Source: JALHST01 sp963798435 (GTDB lineage Bacteria; Bacteroidota; Bacteroidia; Flavobacteriales; Flavobacteriaceae). From it: a DNA stretch of 64,000 bases. Position numbers and translations under genes: made by a program. Each line of letters starts with the position of its first letter. Within the stretch, counting starts at the first letter, position 1. The stretch covers positions 62,001 to 126,000 of the forward strand of contig CAWCTF010000001.1 in assembly GCA_963798435.1 (NCBI GenBank), in the 5' to 3' direction. Under the pieces are notes generated by a model. The model searched no databases, was not told where the DNA came from, and saw only the letters and a program-made list of their open reading frames with translations. Of the stretch, positions 35,177-45,362 are shown one piece after another.

Positions 35177-36484
35177 ATGAAAAGAAAGGGGTCGACTTCT
35201 GCTGGACTATGCTGTATAGGACTACTATGCGTCTTAGCATACGGCATTTCCATTCAAACTATCGCGGCTTCCGCCAAATCATATTTACATTGCAAAGAAG
35301 CCAATACAAATTCAAAACTTATTATTAATAGTTATAGTTTCAATGCGCATAAGCGCAGTGGCTTTTCCCTTTTGGGCCAAACTGAGGAAATTGAGAGAGG
35401 TCTAACCATCATACATTTTAATACTCCCGAAAAATTCGAATTCGCCACCTTTGATACCTATGAAAGCGAAGAAGAGGCGGCTGCGCTGTTAGGGATTTTA
35501 GCGCAATTACAAAAGAATAGGTCCTTATTTGTAATCCTTGCCCATGACTCTGCCGCACAGAATCTGGTAAAAGAATCCGAAAAGCTTTCAAAAATGGGGC
35601 TGCTACTATTGAGTTCCTTGGAAGGACGACAGGCATATATCATGCACAATTTCAATGGTAAGATTTCCGAAACGGTCGACGACACCTCCATTTCCCTGAC
35701 GCTGGACCTTCCGGGCAATGTCTCTGACAATACGATTTACTTTCCAAAAGTGCATTATGATTGGGAGCCAAGTAATGATCGCTATATTGCCCATGCCGGA
35801 GGGGAAGTGAACGGAAACAAATCGACCAATACCCAAGATGCGCTTGATGAAAGTTACAAAAAAGGGTTTCGCCTTTTTGAACTCGATATTACAGAGACCT
35901 CCGACGGAAAATGGGTAGCATCACATGATTGGGAAATGTGGGCCAGATTTACCGATTATGACGGTGTACTTCCACCAAGTTACGCTGAATTCATGAAACA
36001 TAAGATTTATGGGGATTACCTGCCACTTGATCTGAGGGCGATCAATGAATGGTTTTCGAATCATCTCGATGCCATTTTGGTCACCGACAAGGTGAACGAC
36101 CCTATTGGTTTTGCAAACGCCTTTGTTGATAAGAACAGATTGATTATGGAGCTTTTTAGTCTGTTATCTGTCGAGGAGGCTTCAAGGAACGGTATCAATG
36201 GTATGATATCGCAAGATCCATTGCTTGCGATGCGGGGTGATAAAATAAATTATTTGCTCGTCAACAACGTAAAGTATGTAAGTCTTTCGAGAAAAATCAT
36301 CGCCAATCAATCAAAATTGATGCTACAATTGCGTGATCATGGTATTAAGGTCTATGTATATAATGTAAACTTTGACCCAGGAAAAGATGAACAGTATGTA
36401 GAAGAAAACGAATTCGGCCTTATTTATGGGATGTATGCCGATAAATGGGTTTTTGACAAAGATCATGCCACTATCGGGAAATAG
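35177..36484 (+). CDS. ILEI/FAM3-like domain fused to a GDPD-like phosphodiesterase domain, exported
   Basis: Start at ATG 35177 (MKRKGSTSAGLCCIGLLCVLAY, a membrane signal), after an A-rich leader. About 435 residues. The N-terminal 50-170 part has GFSLLGQTEEIERGLTIIHF, then FATFDTYESEEEAAALLGIL and SLFVILAHDSAAQNL, which is the pattern of the ILEI/FAM3 (interleukin-like EMT inducer) domain: a hydrophobic strand, an FDTY turn and a VxLxxxDxA strand. Residues from about 185 form a GDPD-like barrel: YIAHAGGEVNGNKSTNTQDA, FELDITETSDGKWVASHDW (ExD and H). Presumably periplasmic or surface exposed, acting on a glycerophosphodiester. Confidence 0.75.
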   Translation: MKRKGSTSAGLCCIGLLCVLAYGISIQTIAASAKSYLHCKEANTNSKLIINSYSFNAHKRSGFSLLGQTEEIERGLTIIHFNTPEKFEFATFDTYESEEEAAALLGILAQLQKNRSLFVILAHDSAAQNLVKESEKLSKMGLLLLSSLEGRQAYIMHNFNGKISETVDDTSISLTLDLPGNVSDNTIYFPKVHYDWEPSNDRYIAHAGGEVNGNKSTNTQDALDESYKKGFRLFELDITETSDGKWVASHDWEMWARFTDYDGVLPPSYAEFMKHKIYGDYLPLDLRAINEWFSNHLDAILVTDKVNDPIGFANAFVDKNRLIMELFSLLSVEEASRNGINGMISQDPLLAMRGDKINYLLVNNVKYVSLSRKIIANQSKLMLQLRDHGIKVYVYNVNFDPGKDEQYVEENEFGLIYGMYADKWVFDKDHATIGK

Positions 36485-36671
36485 CCCTGTTCACCTGCCC
36501 CGACGAATTGCGAATGGCAGCAATTGCAAACTGTGGCCCTCAATGTATATCTTCGTGCTACGTGATCGCTGATTTTGCCGGCATTTGATGACTTTCAATG
36601 CGCGATTGAACTCTATGCCAGGAGGCATTGGCCACGGAAAACCGTTTACAAGACTTTCACAAATAGATACT

Positions 36672-38021
36672 TTAAAACTTTACATGATACGTTAGTCCGG
36701 CAGAGATGCCCCAAAAAAAGCTACCAGCGTCAAATGCGAATTCTTCGCGTGTCACCCCCAAATTGGCCCTGTAAATAGTTGGGTTCTTCTTCCCGGTAAA
36801 TTGATATTCGAGATTTAGACGCTGTGATTCAACATACAGCAATGTCTCGGCCAATAAATCATCCCCGGACGTCAATTGTCTCAATTCGGGAGAATAACCC
36901 ATTCCAAAGTTGACACCTAGATAATTTTCGGCATCCCTCAAATATTTACGCGCCAGAATATTACCTGAGAAACGAGTCAAATTACCCGGCTTTGGGGTGA
37001 TGTAGGATCTTAGGGAGAAATAGTAGTTGCCGCTATAATGTCCTAGCGAATTCGTGATTACCGTGACATTTTGGGTATTGGTTATGATATACCGTCCCCC
37101 GGCCGAAAATTCAATAGCCCCTGGCAGGTTGGCATAAAGATCTCCCCCCATCTTATGGTTGGGATAGATCGACGCATTTGAATAGCCGTAGTTCAAATAG
37201 GCATAAAATCGTTTCGAAAACTTTGGATAAAAATCAATATCGTATTGCAACCCTTGCTTTCCCAGTCGATTGCTATAATTGATCCGGGGAATAATACTCC
37301 CTGCCAAAGTCTGGCGCTTAAAATAGACGCTGGAATAATACATAGGGTCATATCGTTGATCAAATAGGGTAAATGAATTATTTATTGCCAACATATTCCT
37401 TGGGGCTTCCCTGGCGGCCAAAACGGCCTCGGAGAGAGGCTTTTCTTCCGGTTTCTTACCCAGTATGCTATCCTTGGCAGTAACGCTTCGGTTCTTCTTA
37501 GCCACTGGGCGCTTTATTCGGGGCTTGCTTGTACCCAGCGCGTCGTATTGATTATACCAACCCAGCTCAGGATACTTTTTATTTGCAATTCGATCTAGGG
37601 CAATTTCACGTAGCCGTTCGATTTCCATATCGCTTTTTAGCTGGGACAAGGCCTTATTAGCCAACCCTAAGGCCGTAGCCTCGTTTTCCCCGTATAGCTC
37701 ATTCTTTATAGCTGAAATCCATATGTCCCTATTTGAAGGATCAACGGAGGTAATCTTATTGAATTCTTTTCTAGCCTTATCAAATTGACCGCTCCAACTA
37801 TAGGTGCTGGCCAATAATGAACGGGCATTGAAGTCATTTGGATTTTCGGTGACCAATGCCAGTAGCATTTCCTGCGCTGAATTATGATTTCCGTCGTAGG
37901 CCAGTCGATAGGCCGTGTTATAGGAAACTTCACCAGTATTGTCGGAAGCTACGTCTTGACATCTCGCCCATACACCGACCAGTGTGAAAAAAGAAATACT
38001 CCATGCAACGCTTTGTGTCAT
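36672..38021 (-). CDS. TPR protein with C-terminal YaiO-family outer-membrane barrel
   Basis: 449 residues. A signal peptide precedes TPR-like repeats (about 30-150, with AYRLAYDGNHNSAQEMLLAL and FNARSLLASTYSWSGQFDKA), a basic linker (160-190), and a 250-residue barrel with alternating aromatic strands, ending AGLTYHVKF with the terminal Phe of outer-membrane proteins. In E. coli yaiO lies next to a glycosyltransferase gene (yaiP). Last gene of the seven-gene operon; its ATG shares one base with the preceding stop (TAATG). Likely the export pore or receptor for a polymer. Confidence 0.85.
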   Translation of the reverse strand: MTQSVAWSISFFTLVGVWARCQDVASDNTGEVSYNTAYRLAYDGNHNSAQEMLLALVTENPNDFNARSLLASTYSWSGQFDKARKEFNKITSVDPSNRDIWISAIKNELYGENEATALGLANKALSQLKSDMEIERLREIALDRIANKKYPELGWYNQYDALGTSKPRIKRPVAKKNRSVTAKDSILGKKPEEKPLSEAVLAAREAPRNMLAINNSFTLFDQRYDPMYYSSVYFKRQTLAGSIIPRINYSNRLGKQGLQYDIDFYPKFSKRFYAYLNYGYSNASIYPNHKMGGDLYANLPGAIEFSAGGRYIITNTQNVTVITNSLGHYSGNYYFSLRSYITPKPGNLTRFSGNILARKYLRDAENYLGVNFGMGYSPELRQLTSGDDLLAETLLYVESQRLNLEYQFTGKKNPTIYRANLGVTREEFAFDAGSFFWGISAGLTYHVKF

Positions 38022-40405
38022 TATTGATCTTTGGCGATTACTGCACTCCCAACTGATTCCTTATTTGAATTCATATTCAAAGTAACCGTGCGGTTTTTTC
38101 TGGCTTCCTTGCGAGCCCTGGCGATCTTATCGGAAATTTCATTTACACTTGAACTATTCTGTTCGGCCATTTCAATCAATTCTAGGGCATCCTGATGCCT
38201 TTCGGACCAAAAATAGACATCGAATAGCGCGGAATAAGAATCAATATAATTTGGGTTCATCTTGATACAGCCTTTTAATATTTCAATCGATGCCTCGTAA
38301 TTTCCCATCCAGACATTGATCCTCCCTGTCAATATTTTCGTATCGATATGGCTGGGGGCATTTGCCAATATGTAGCGACATAATAATAACGACTTATCAT
38401 ACTCCTTCTCGAAAGCCAAGTCTCGTGCAATAAAATAAGCCTTATCCCAATTTTGGCCATTATAGGCACTATTGAGCCAAACGATCTCACTATCGGTAAA
38501 TTTTTCCTTGGGTACTGAAAATATGGCCAGACTATCGGGAATGATTTTATCATTCGCCGTTACATAGGCGTTCATCGATTTAAAGGCTTCCAACTTCGCT
38601 CGTGTCTTTGAAGCTCCGTAGGAAGAACCCAAATCCAAGTTCTTGTCAATGGTATATTCAGTACCATCCGAGTAAAGAACATCCCCGCTAATATAGTCCT
38701 TCAATTCATTTTTGTTGCGCATGAGCGGAATGTCTTTCACTGACCTGAATTTCGGATAAACGTCTAAAGCCCCTCCCATCCAGGCAAATTTAGCCGGCAT
38801 TTTAAATTTATATTTGTCCCCTAACAAGGCCAATAAGGTTGGTGTAACATCGAAGTGCGAAGAGATCGCACTGAACTTCCTATGGGACTTCAATAAGGGA
38901 CTGTATATTATCAAGGGTACATGAAACCGACTGATACTATTTCTCTGTGGGATGGGAATCAGGCGATGGTCTCCTGTAATTATGAAGATCGTATTATCAT
39001 AGTTGGGTTGTTTCTTATAGGCCTCCAATACCTCTTTTATTGCCTCATCGGTATATAGCAGGGAAGCAAAAACATTGTCGTTTTTCTCGATTACCCTTTT
39101 TATCTTTCCATCAAAACTGCCCTTAGATAGAATTTGGTGTACTTTTTCCTCGTACATTTCGTGCTGGGGCGGGATAAAAGGTTCATGGGTACTAATGGTC
39201 ATATAGACCTCCATCCTCGGTTGATCGGCATTTCTAGGAATGCTCATGCTCTTTTTAAAGAGTTCCTTGTCGGGATACCCCCAAGAAGAACCAGCAGCAT
39301 CCTCGGCCTGCATTTCATATTTGCTGCCGAAGCCCGATTTGTCTAAAACAAAATCTACGTTTTCGCTCTGAAGAAACCGATCTATGTTGTCAAAAGAACT
39401 GTTGGTTCCTTGATAGTATGAGGTCATGTACCCATTATTTTTTAAAATGCTGAACAGGGTGAGTTTGTTGGGATATTTCTCAAGTTCCATAAAGCCACTT
39501 TTTCCAAAAGGCAGTGAACCCATTAGTGACGGAAGGACCCCGAACGTCCTACCTGTATTACTCAAGCAATTTTCCCAATACAAGGAATTTTTTGTCAATG
39601 CATCCAAAAACGGAGTGAACCCGCCATATTCAGCTCCATCGCCTACAAAATCACGTCCAAGGCCCTCGACCATAATAAAAACAATATTGGGCTTCTCTTG
39701 CTTTAATTCAAAATATTCTCCTAATACGTTATCGACCAATTTTGACTTGATGAACGGAAATTCCACTGATGAATCATAGGAGGTGTCCTCGGTGGAGGTA
39801 TGGTATAAATTCAGGAGCAAGTATTGCGTCTTGTTCAGATTGATCGGTTTTCCCTCAAAAAAAAGTGTCATAATGAACATGCTAAAGAGGATTATGGTAA
39901 AGGGATACATAGAGCTGATCAACTGATAGTATTTGGAGGTTACTTTATAAAGACCATAAAAAATTGCGATGATCAATACGATTGCTATTATAAGGGTCAA
40001 TGACATCCCGCCGGAATTGGCGACGGTCTCCTGGATATCCTTATAGCTATACCCCAAAAGGTCGGAGCCTAAGGGCACTAGGGCCGTGCAGTAATAACTG
40101 ATCAAGATAGCCTCAATGATCAGCAGGAGCACCAGGAAGGCAAAAACCAAATTGAACCCATATTTCGGCCGTAGGTTTTCCCAAAAGTTAAAAGGCACTA
40201 CAAGAATGAGCCCTACGATGGACGCATAACCTAATTGATGGATTATTGCAATAAAAAAGCTGGTACCGAAAATAATATCCACAATGCCCTTGAAATACAA
40301 AGTGGTAAATTGGTATATCGAGAGTATGGCCAAGCTTCCAAAAAAGGCAATAATCAGTCGAGTATACTGTTTTAGGCTATATCTTTCCAATGAGCTTGTG
40401 TTCAT
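38021..40405 (-). CDS. LtaS-like phosphoglycerol/sulfatase-fold transferase with C-terminal TPRs
   Basis: 794 residues. Five membrane segments lie within residues 16-185. The sulfatase-fold domain opens PNIVFIMVEGLGRDFVGDG with metal ligand E247, continues NTGRTFGVLPSLMGSLPF with the nucleophile Thr287, and reaches IFIITGDHRL with D479 and H480. These positions match the catalytic E, T, D and H of lipoteichoic acid synthase. A TPR region is at about 660-770. In Gram-negative bacteria such enzymes add phosphoglycerol or similar groups to glycans or lipids, so it probably decorates the polymer made by the neighbouring synthase. Confidence 0.88.
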   Translation of the reverse strand: MNTSSLERYSLKQYTRLIIAFFGSLAILSIYQFTTLYFKGIVDIIFGTSFFIAIIHQLGYASIVGLILVVPFNFWENLRPKYGFNLVFAFLVLLLIIEAILISYYCTALVPLGSDLLGYSYKDIQETVANSGGMSLTLIIAIVLIIAIFYGLYKVTSKYYQLISSMYPFTIILFSMFIMTLFFEGKPINLNKTQYLLLNLYHTSTEDTSYDSSVEFPFIKSKLVDNVLGEYFELKQEKPNIVFIMVEGLGRDFVGDGAEYGGFTPFLDALTKNSLYWENCLSNTGRTFGVLPSLMGSLPFGKSGFMELEKYPNKLTLFSILKNNGYMTSYYQGTNSSFDNIDRFLQSENVDFVLDKSGFGSKYEMQAEDAAGSSWGYPDKELFKKSMSIPRNADQPRMEVYMTISTHEPFIPPQHEMYEEKVHQILSKGSFDGKIKRVIEKNDNVFASLLYTDEAIKEVLEAYKKQPNYDNTIFIITGDHRLIPIPQRNSISRFHVPLIIYSPLLKSHRKFSAISSHFDVTPTLLALLGDKYKFKMPAKFAWMGGALDVYPKFRSVKDIPLMRNKNELKDYISGDVLYSDGTEYTIDKNLDLGSSYGASKTRAKLEAFKSMNAYVTANDKIIPDSLAIFSVPKEKFTDSEIVWLNSAYNGQNWDKAYFIARDLAFEKEYDKSLLLCRYILANAPSHIDTKILTGRINVWMGNYEASIEILKGCIKMNPNYIDSYSALFDVYFWSERHQDALELIEMAEQNSSSVNEISDKIARARKEARKNRTVTLNMNSNKESVGSAVIAKDQ

Positions 40406-40419
40406 CTTTTGATGTATCT

Positions 40420-41850
40420 TTAAATACTTTTAACAAATCCCTTTCTAACTTGAAAGCCCCAACCCGTATCTATTCTCAGGAGTTTTTTAAAATTACCGCG
40501 AACGGCCGACCAAACTATAATGGGATGAAATACCAAGGGCTCTATCAAGGCGCAGAGCATTAAAATTAAAATATCCTTGGTGTGGTTGTATTCACTATAG
40601 GAGTACACATCCCATAAAATGGCATAAAAAGAGAACATGATCGAAAACATATAGACCGTTGTAGTGATTGCAATGAAAAATTCCCAATTAATAATCCCCA
40701 AATAATAAAATACTAGGATGGTAAAAAACCCAAAGAACTCCAATAAAGGCGCAAGCCATTCATAAAAAAACCAATACGGATAGCTTAACAGGCCCAAGCG
40801 CCCAAACCTTGAGTTGAAGAACATGTCCTTATGCTTAAAGAGGGTCTCAAGGTTTCCCCGGGCCCATCTATCCCTTTGGTTTATCAATATTCCTAGGTCT
40901 TCCGGTACTTCCGTCCAACATAACGGATCAGGCATATACTCTATGGTATAAGGAATTCGCCTTTCATGCATATAGCGCCGCATTTTAAAGACAATTTCCA
41001 TATCCTCTCCGACCGTCTTCGTGTCATATCCCCCAGCTGCCAAGGCGATTTCCCTATCAAAAAAACCAAAGGCCCCGGAAATGATCAAAAGACTATCGAT
41101 ACGGCCCCAAGCCATTCGGCCAAGGATAAAAGATCGCGTATACTCCAAAAGTTGGAATCGGGCCAACCAGTTCTTTGGTAAGTGTATTTCTTCCAATTGC
41201 CCCCCTGATATCGTGCATGAATTGGCCACGCGGATGACACCACCCACTGCTATCACACGTTTGGCTGATCGTTGATAGAACGATTTTACAACGTGCAACA
41301 AGGCGTCTGGCAATAATAAACAGTCTACATCGATGCACCCTACATATTTATTATCAGAAAGGGCCATTCCGGTATTTAAGGCATCTGATTTGCCCCCATT
41401 TTCCTTATCAACCACCGTAAGTTTCGAAAACGAACGTTGTTTTGATTTGTAGATGCCCTTAATGGGTTTCGATTTCCAGTCGGGATCGATTGGATACTCG
41501 ATCTTTTCAAGTTCATAGGCCGCTATCATCTTTTCCAAGGTGTCGTCTTTGCTACCATCATTGACGACCATGACCTCATAATTTACATACCGCAACGATA
41601 ATAAGGACCGCACATTTTCTACAATGGTCATGGCTTCATTGTATGCCGGTGCGATTATGGTAATACTTGGTGCCAAGGGGGACGCCATGATCTTTGACAA
41701 ATCACCAAAACTATTTTTGTTTCTATAATGAATATAATTTCGTGTCGAGAGATAGCCCATTAGGCTGAACATTGTAAAAAGTACAATCGTAAACAGCAGG
41801 AATACGAGGTTTATATATTCAATGATAATGTTAAATACTTCGCTATCCAT
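40420..41850 (-). CDS. Processive GT2 family glycosyltransferase (PgaC/BcsA-like)
   Basis: 476 residues. Two N-terminal and about four C-terminal membrane segments flank a GT-A domain: SITIIAPAYNEAMTIVENVR, VVNDGSKDDT, YVGCIDVDCLLLPDAL (DxD), the acceptor-site GED in KTVGEDMEIVFKMRR, and the processive motif INQRDRWARG (Q(R/Q)xRW). This combination is found in synthases that make and extrude beta-linked polymers such as poly-GlcNAc. It overlaps the HEAT protein by 8 bp and is followed 14 bp later by the LtaS-like gene. Confidence 0.92.
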   Translation of the reverse strand: MDSEVFNIIIEYINLVFLLFTIVLFTMFSLMGYLSTRNYIHYRNKNSFGDLSKIMASPLAPSITIIAPAYNEAMTIVENVRSLLSLRYVNYEVMVVNDGSKDDTLEKMIAAYELEKIEYPIDPDWKSKPIKGIYKSKQRSFSKLTVVDKENGGKSDALNTGMALSDNKYVGCIDVDCLLLPDALLHVVKSFYQRSAKRVIAVGGVIRVANSCTISGGQLEEIHLPKNWLARFQLLEYTRSFILGRMAWGRIDSLLIISGAFGFFDREIALAAGGYDTKTVGEDMEIVFKMRRYMHERRIPYTIEYMPDPLCWTEVPEDLGILINQRDRWARGNLETLFKHKDMFFNSRFGRLGLLSYPYWFFYEWLAPLLEFFGFFTILVFYYLGIINWEFFIAITTTVYMFSIMFSFYAILWDVYSYSEYNHTKDILILMLCALIEPLVFHPIIVWSAVRGNFKKLLRIDTGWGFQVRKGFVKSI

Positions 41851-44491
41851 TGAATTTTTTAATTAACCTGTTTGAAAATGAGCGCATGCTATCAACCAAA
41901 GAAAGGCTGTTCGACAATGCCGCACCAGCATGTTCCATCTCTGGGCCCTGTTGTGGGGTAAATTCGAATTCTACTTCGAAAATATCGAGTGATGGCTCTT
42001 CGTTCTTCTTTCGAATGATAGGATGTTCCTTACTTTCCTCTTCGAAATCAGAAGATTCATTTTCAGAAGATAAGTCTATCATGGCTTTTTTAGTAGGCGG
42101 CTCACATTCCAAACTTTTCTTTAGGGCCATGAGTGCGATTCGGGCCTTCTGCCGGATCTGCTCATTCGGATGATTTTCCAGTTGATGCAAAAAATGCAAC
42201 TCTTTTTCATCCATCACGTCTATCAGGGAATCAAGTAAGATAATTTGCGCCTCCTCATCACTGTTGTCGAAAAGTTCCTTAACAAGACTATATGATGGGG
42301 GAGAATCTTCTCCCGAAGCCCCAACTTGGCTATTTTTTTGGGGAACCGGTTCCCAGTTCGCGAATTTTTTCACGAGCTGACGAATCCGCTCCTTTATTTC
42401 CGAATCGGTTTCTTTTTCGAGATACTCTAACAACAAGGGAATCTCACGCTCATCGCCCAATTCTTCAAGATTATCCAACAAATGAATCATGGCCAAAGTT
42501 TCGACATCATAAAATTGGTGGTTCACTACAAGTTTTTCGGTATCCTTATATAGTTTGTTCTCTGAATCCTTCGGCGCTTTTTCCTTTTCAACATCCGCGG
42601 TTTTGCTATTCTTAGCTGTATCAAGACCTTCGTCTTCAAAAGGCCATATTATAGACATTTCGTTATTATTTGTTGGTTCGGCCGATATAATTTCATAACA
42701 AATGTTCATGTTGCGAACTTTATGAAGATCAATGGCCTTTATGGAAATAGGATTTAGTGCCGGCATTTTTTGATCAGGAAATATCATTTTTGATTTAGGA
42801 TCCTTTTGGACATTTCGTGAGTCCTGAATTTTTAAAGACGAAATCGTTTCATAGATTACGGCAAAGTCCTTATGGCCTTTCTCAGGTGCCTTTTCAATGA
42901 TATTCGTTTTGAACCTATAGGGTTGGATATCCTCTTCTGTATTTTGCACCTCCGAGGCAATGTGATTCTCATGTGCTACTACCCAAGGAAGAAAATTCAA
43001 ATCAGAATCCTCGATGATTTTTTGATCATCCAATTCACTTGGCATGAACAATTCATTTGGGGTCTTCCTACCAGGATGAACTTGGTGGAAGATTACCGGC
43101 AGGTCTAAAATTTGCGGTTCGTCAACCTTGGAAATAGGGTTATTTAGAAAATCTTCCGAAACCAATCCTGTTTTGGTATCGGCAATCACGATGGGTAAGA
43201 ATCCAAGGTTAATAGCAGTCGCATCCACAGCGCTTATGCAATTTTCATTCGCTATCGGTTTATCATTATTGCGCGGGGCTTTTTCCTCAACTTCAACAGG
43301 TCTTACAATTGGTTTATTTGCTTCGAGATCAGCTGGCTCATTTTCGTTTGATGCACTAGAGTTAATAGAAACGGCATTTCCCAATTTCGAAAAAGACGCT
43401 GACGGCGCTTCCTGGATGTTGGGGATATCTTCTGGTATGGTATACTGCGAGATATCTACAATGCCCTTGGTGGGGAGGATACTGTCGGGCGCGATGGTAT
43501 TTATTGCACTAAGTGCCTTGCTCTTGACCGAAAAATCGGGTTCCTTCGATTCGATCGATCTTAGGAACTGCAAATCGTTTTCGCTGCCGATGGCTCCTAT
43601 TGTATCTAAAATCGAAATTTTGAGAGGTGCCGAACTGTTCCAAAATACGATTTTGAGTACATTTAAAGCGGCAACTATATTGAATTCCTTAATACAGAAA
43701 ATAGCTTCCTGTTTTATTTGGTTATTATGGTGCTTTACCAATTCGATAATAGATGGAAAGGCGTCGTTTTGACTATAATATTTTATCAACCTAAGGGCGA
43801 AAAGAACCGTATGGGTATTCTTGGAGGTTAGCCATGCCTTAAATGCAGGGGGTCGATAGTCTTCAAAATTTCGAAGAACGTCTAGTAATTTGAGCTGCTG
43901 CCACTCCGATATTTTAAAGGTGGTGGTGTCAAGGAAATAATTGATACCTTCATGTTTTAATGTAACTGTTGCAATTTCGGCTTGCTTTCTAATGGTGGCT
44001 CTTTTGTCATTTATAAACTTTGTGATAAGGCTGTAGGATTCAATCACATTCATTTGTGTAAGCTCGGAAATTCCTTTAGAAATCACCTCCCACCGCCAGC
44101 TTCGTAGTTTTTCGTAGGCATCGAGATGCAATCCCAAATCGGTATATAATTTAAATAGACGCCATTGGGTATCTCCTGAGACATCTTTGCGAAGGTCGAG
44201 TAGAATTTCCGTTAGCACCTTGCGATTAAAATCATCCTTTAATAATTGCCGTATTTCAACCTTGAGATTTACATAATTGGTTTTTTCGTTTTTGGACGCA
44301 TTGGTTTCTATAAAGAGAAATTCACTGATCATTGGGGTGAGGGCTTTCTTTTGAAGCCTTACCTTTTTGAATTTTGTTTTGATTGTCTTTTTAAAATAGA
44401 ATACAGTCACAAAATAAACCATGGCAAGGACAATAAATAAACAAGATAGATCCCACAGAAGATCCGAATGGATCTTTGGGGCATCGATCAT
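41843..44491 (-). CDS. Membrane-anchored HEAT-repeat scaffold protein
   Basis: I choose the ATG at 44491 (MIDAPKIHSDLLWDLSCLFI); a TTG 36 bp upstream also opens the frame. 882 residues. One N-terminal membrane helix (SCLFIVLAMVYFVTVFYF) is followed by HEAT-like alpha repeats (about 60-320, for example KQEAIFCIKEFNIVAALNVL and SVKSKALSAINT), a long low-complexity acidic linker (340-660), and a second HEAT block at 670-780 (EIPLLLEYLEKETDSEIKER, ELHFLHQLENHPNEQIRQKA). No enzymatic motif. Lying between the phosphorelay and the synthase genes, it may connect signalling to the glycan machine. Confidence 0.8.
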   Translation of the reverse strand: MIDAPKIHSDLLWDLSCLFIVLAMVYFVTVFYFKKTIKTKFKKVRLQKKALTPMISEFLFIETNASKNEKTNYVNLKVEIRQLLKDDFNRKVLTEILLDLRKDVSGDTQWRLFKLYTDLGLHLDAYEKLRSWRWEVISKGISELTQMNVIESYSLITKFINDKRATIRKQAEIATVTLKHEGINYFLDTTTFKISEWQQLKLLDVLRNFEDYRPPAFKAWLTSKNTHTVLFALRLIKYYSQNDAFPSIIELVKHHNNQIKQEAIFCIKEFNIVAALNVLKIVFWNSSAPLKISILDTIGAIGSENDLQFLRSIESKEPDFSVKSKALSAINTIAPDSILPTKGIVDISQYTIPEDIPNIQEAPSASFSKLGNAVSINSSASNENEPADLEANKPIVRPVEVEEKAPRNNDKPIANENCISAVDATAINLGFLPIVIADTKTGLVSEDFLNNPISKVDEPQILDLPVIFHQVHPGRKTPNELFMPSELDDQKIIEDSDLNFLPWVVAHENHIASEVQNTEEDIQPYRFKTNIIEKAPEKGHKDFAVIYETISSLKIQDSRNVQKDPKSKMIFPDQKMPALNPISIKAIDLHKVRNMNICYEIISAEPTNNNEMSIIWPFEDEGLDTAKNSKTADVEKEKAPKDSENKLYKDTEKLVVNHQFYDVETLAMIHLLDNLEELGDEREIPLLLEYLEKETDSEIKERIRQLVKKFANWEPVPQKNSQVGASGEDSPPSYSLVKELFDNSDEEAQIILLDSLIDVMDEKELHFLHQLENHPNEQIRQKARIALMALKKSLECEPPTKKAMIDLSSENESSDFEEESKEHPIIRKKNEEPSLDIFEVEFEFTPQQGPEMEHAGAALSNSLSLVDSMRSFSNRLIKKFNG

Positions 44492-44528
44492 GCTAAAAAT
44501 TAGATATGTCTGTTTTATTTGTTGCAAA

Positions 44529-44900
44529 TCATCTTTTATTCAGTTCACGGGAAACCCGAACCAACAGTTCTGCCGGACTAACCGGTTTTGATATAAAATC
44601 ATTGGCCCCAAGTTCAAATGCATTCAATACATTTTCCTCATTTCCGGCGGAAGAAATGATAATAATAGGAATGAGTGAATTGATTTTGTTTCGCACAAAA
44701 TCGATCAATTCCATTCCAGAGAAATAGGGCATCATGATATCGCTTACAATGATATCGGGCATATTCAACGCCAAATAATCCTTTACTTCCTTTCCGTCCT
44801 TACAAAGTTGCACATCATACCCTCCCTTCTGTAATCTATAATCTAACAAGGAGGCCAACAAATCATCATCTTCCGCTAATAAGAGCGTTTTTCTTTCCAT
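44529..44900 (-). CDS. Stand-alone response-regulator receiver domain (CheY-like)
   Basis: 123 residues with no output domain. Receiver motifs are complete: acidic pocket E10-D11-D12-D13 (LLAEDDDLLA), phospho-acceptor D54 (DIIVSDIMMPYFSGMEL), Ser at 83-84 (IIISSAGNEEN) and Lys at 105 (FISKPVSPAEL). It should be phosphorylated, either from the Hpt protein encoded just upstream or from another kinase, and act by protein contact, since no DNA-binding region is present. Confidence 0.93.
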   Translation of the reverse strand: MERKTLLLAEDDDLLASLLDYRLQKGGYDVQLCKDGKEVKDYLALNMPDIIVSDIMMPYFSGMELIDFVRNKINSLIPIIIISSAGNEENVLNAFELGANDFISKPVSPAELLVRVSRELNKR

Positions 44901-44906
44901 TTTGAT

Positions 44907-45326
44907 TTAATTATTGTCCAATTCCTTAAAAGCAGTATCCAATACTCTTTCAACTTCTAAATAATCGGTAATGAAAAGTGCGTTCAAGTATGTAATCCTA
45001 TCTAAATCTTGATCAGTATTACATGCATCATGAATTTCGATTACGATATCATATAGTGTTTCTGCGTGCATCATGCGCAGGCCACATTTGATTTTATGAG
45101 CCGCTTGTTTTATTTGTATATAATCAGCATTCTTGATACCTAATTTTGCAGCACCTATAAATTCAACGGCGTTTTGTTTGAAGAGACGAATCAATTGTTC
45201 CAAAAGATCTAAATCGCCCATGCAATCCTCTAGAACCGAGGTAAGATCAAGCGCAATATTTTCTCCAAGCCTTGACATTGCATCACTATTGCCATTTTTT
45301 TTCATTATTATACTATTTTTCTGCAT
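44907..45326 (-). CDS. Histidine phosphotransfer (Hpt) domain protein
   Basis: The frame opens with a GTG at 45347, but ATGs at 45326 and 45305 are better preceded by A-rich sequence; I list 45326. The Hpt core reads LTSVLEDCMGDLDLLEQLIR and YIQIKQAAHKIKCGLRMMHAE, with the phospho-acceptor His in AAHKIKCG (residue 84 counted from the GTG). This carries phosphoryl groups between kinases and receivers. The order kinase-like, Hpt, receiver, on one transcript, suggests a split phosphorelay. Confidence 0.85.
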   Translation of the reverse strand: MQKNSIIMKKNGNSDAMSRLGENIALDLTSVLEDCMGDLDLLEQLIRLFKQNAVEFIGAAKLGIKNADYIQIKQAAHKIKCGLRMMHAETLYDIVIEIHDACNTDQDLDRITYLNALFITDYLEVERVLDTAFKELDNN

Positions 45327-45362
45327 CCTGTTAAGTACATCATCCACTCCCCTGTACAGGGT

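Noticed and set aside
34869..35240. Short minus-strand frames before the ILEI-GDPD gene
   Set aside because: They start with GTG or TTG, overlap the likely promoter of the downstream gene and lack conserved features.
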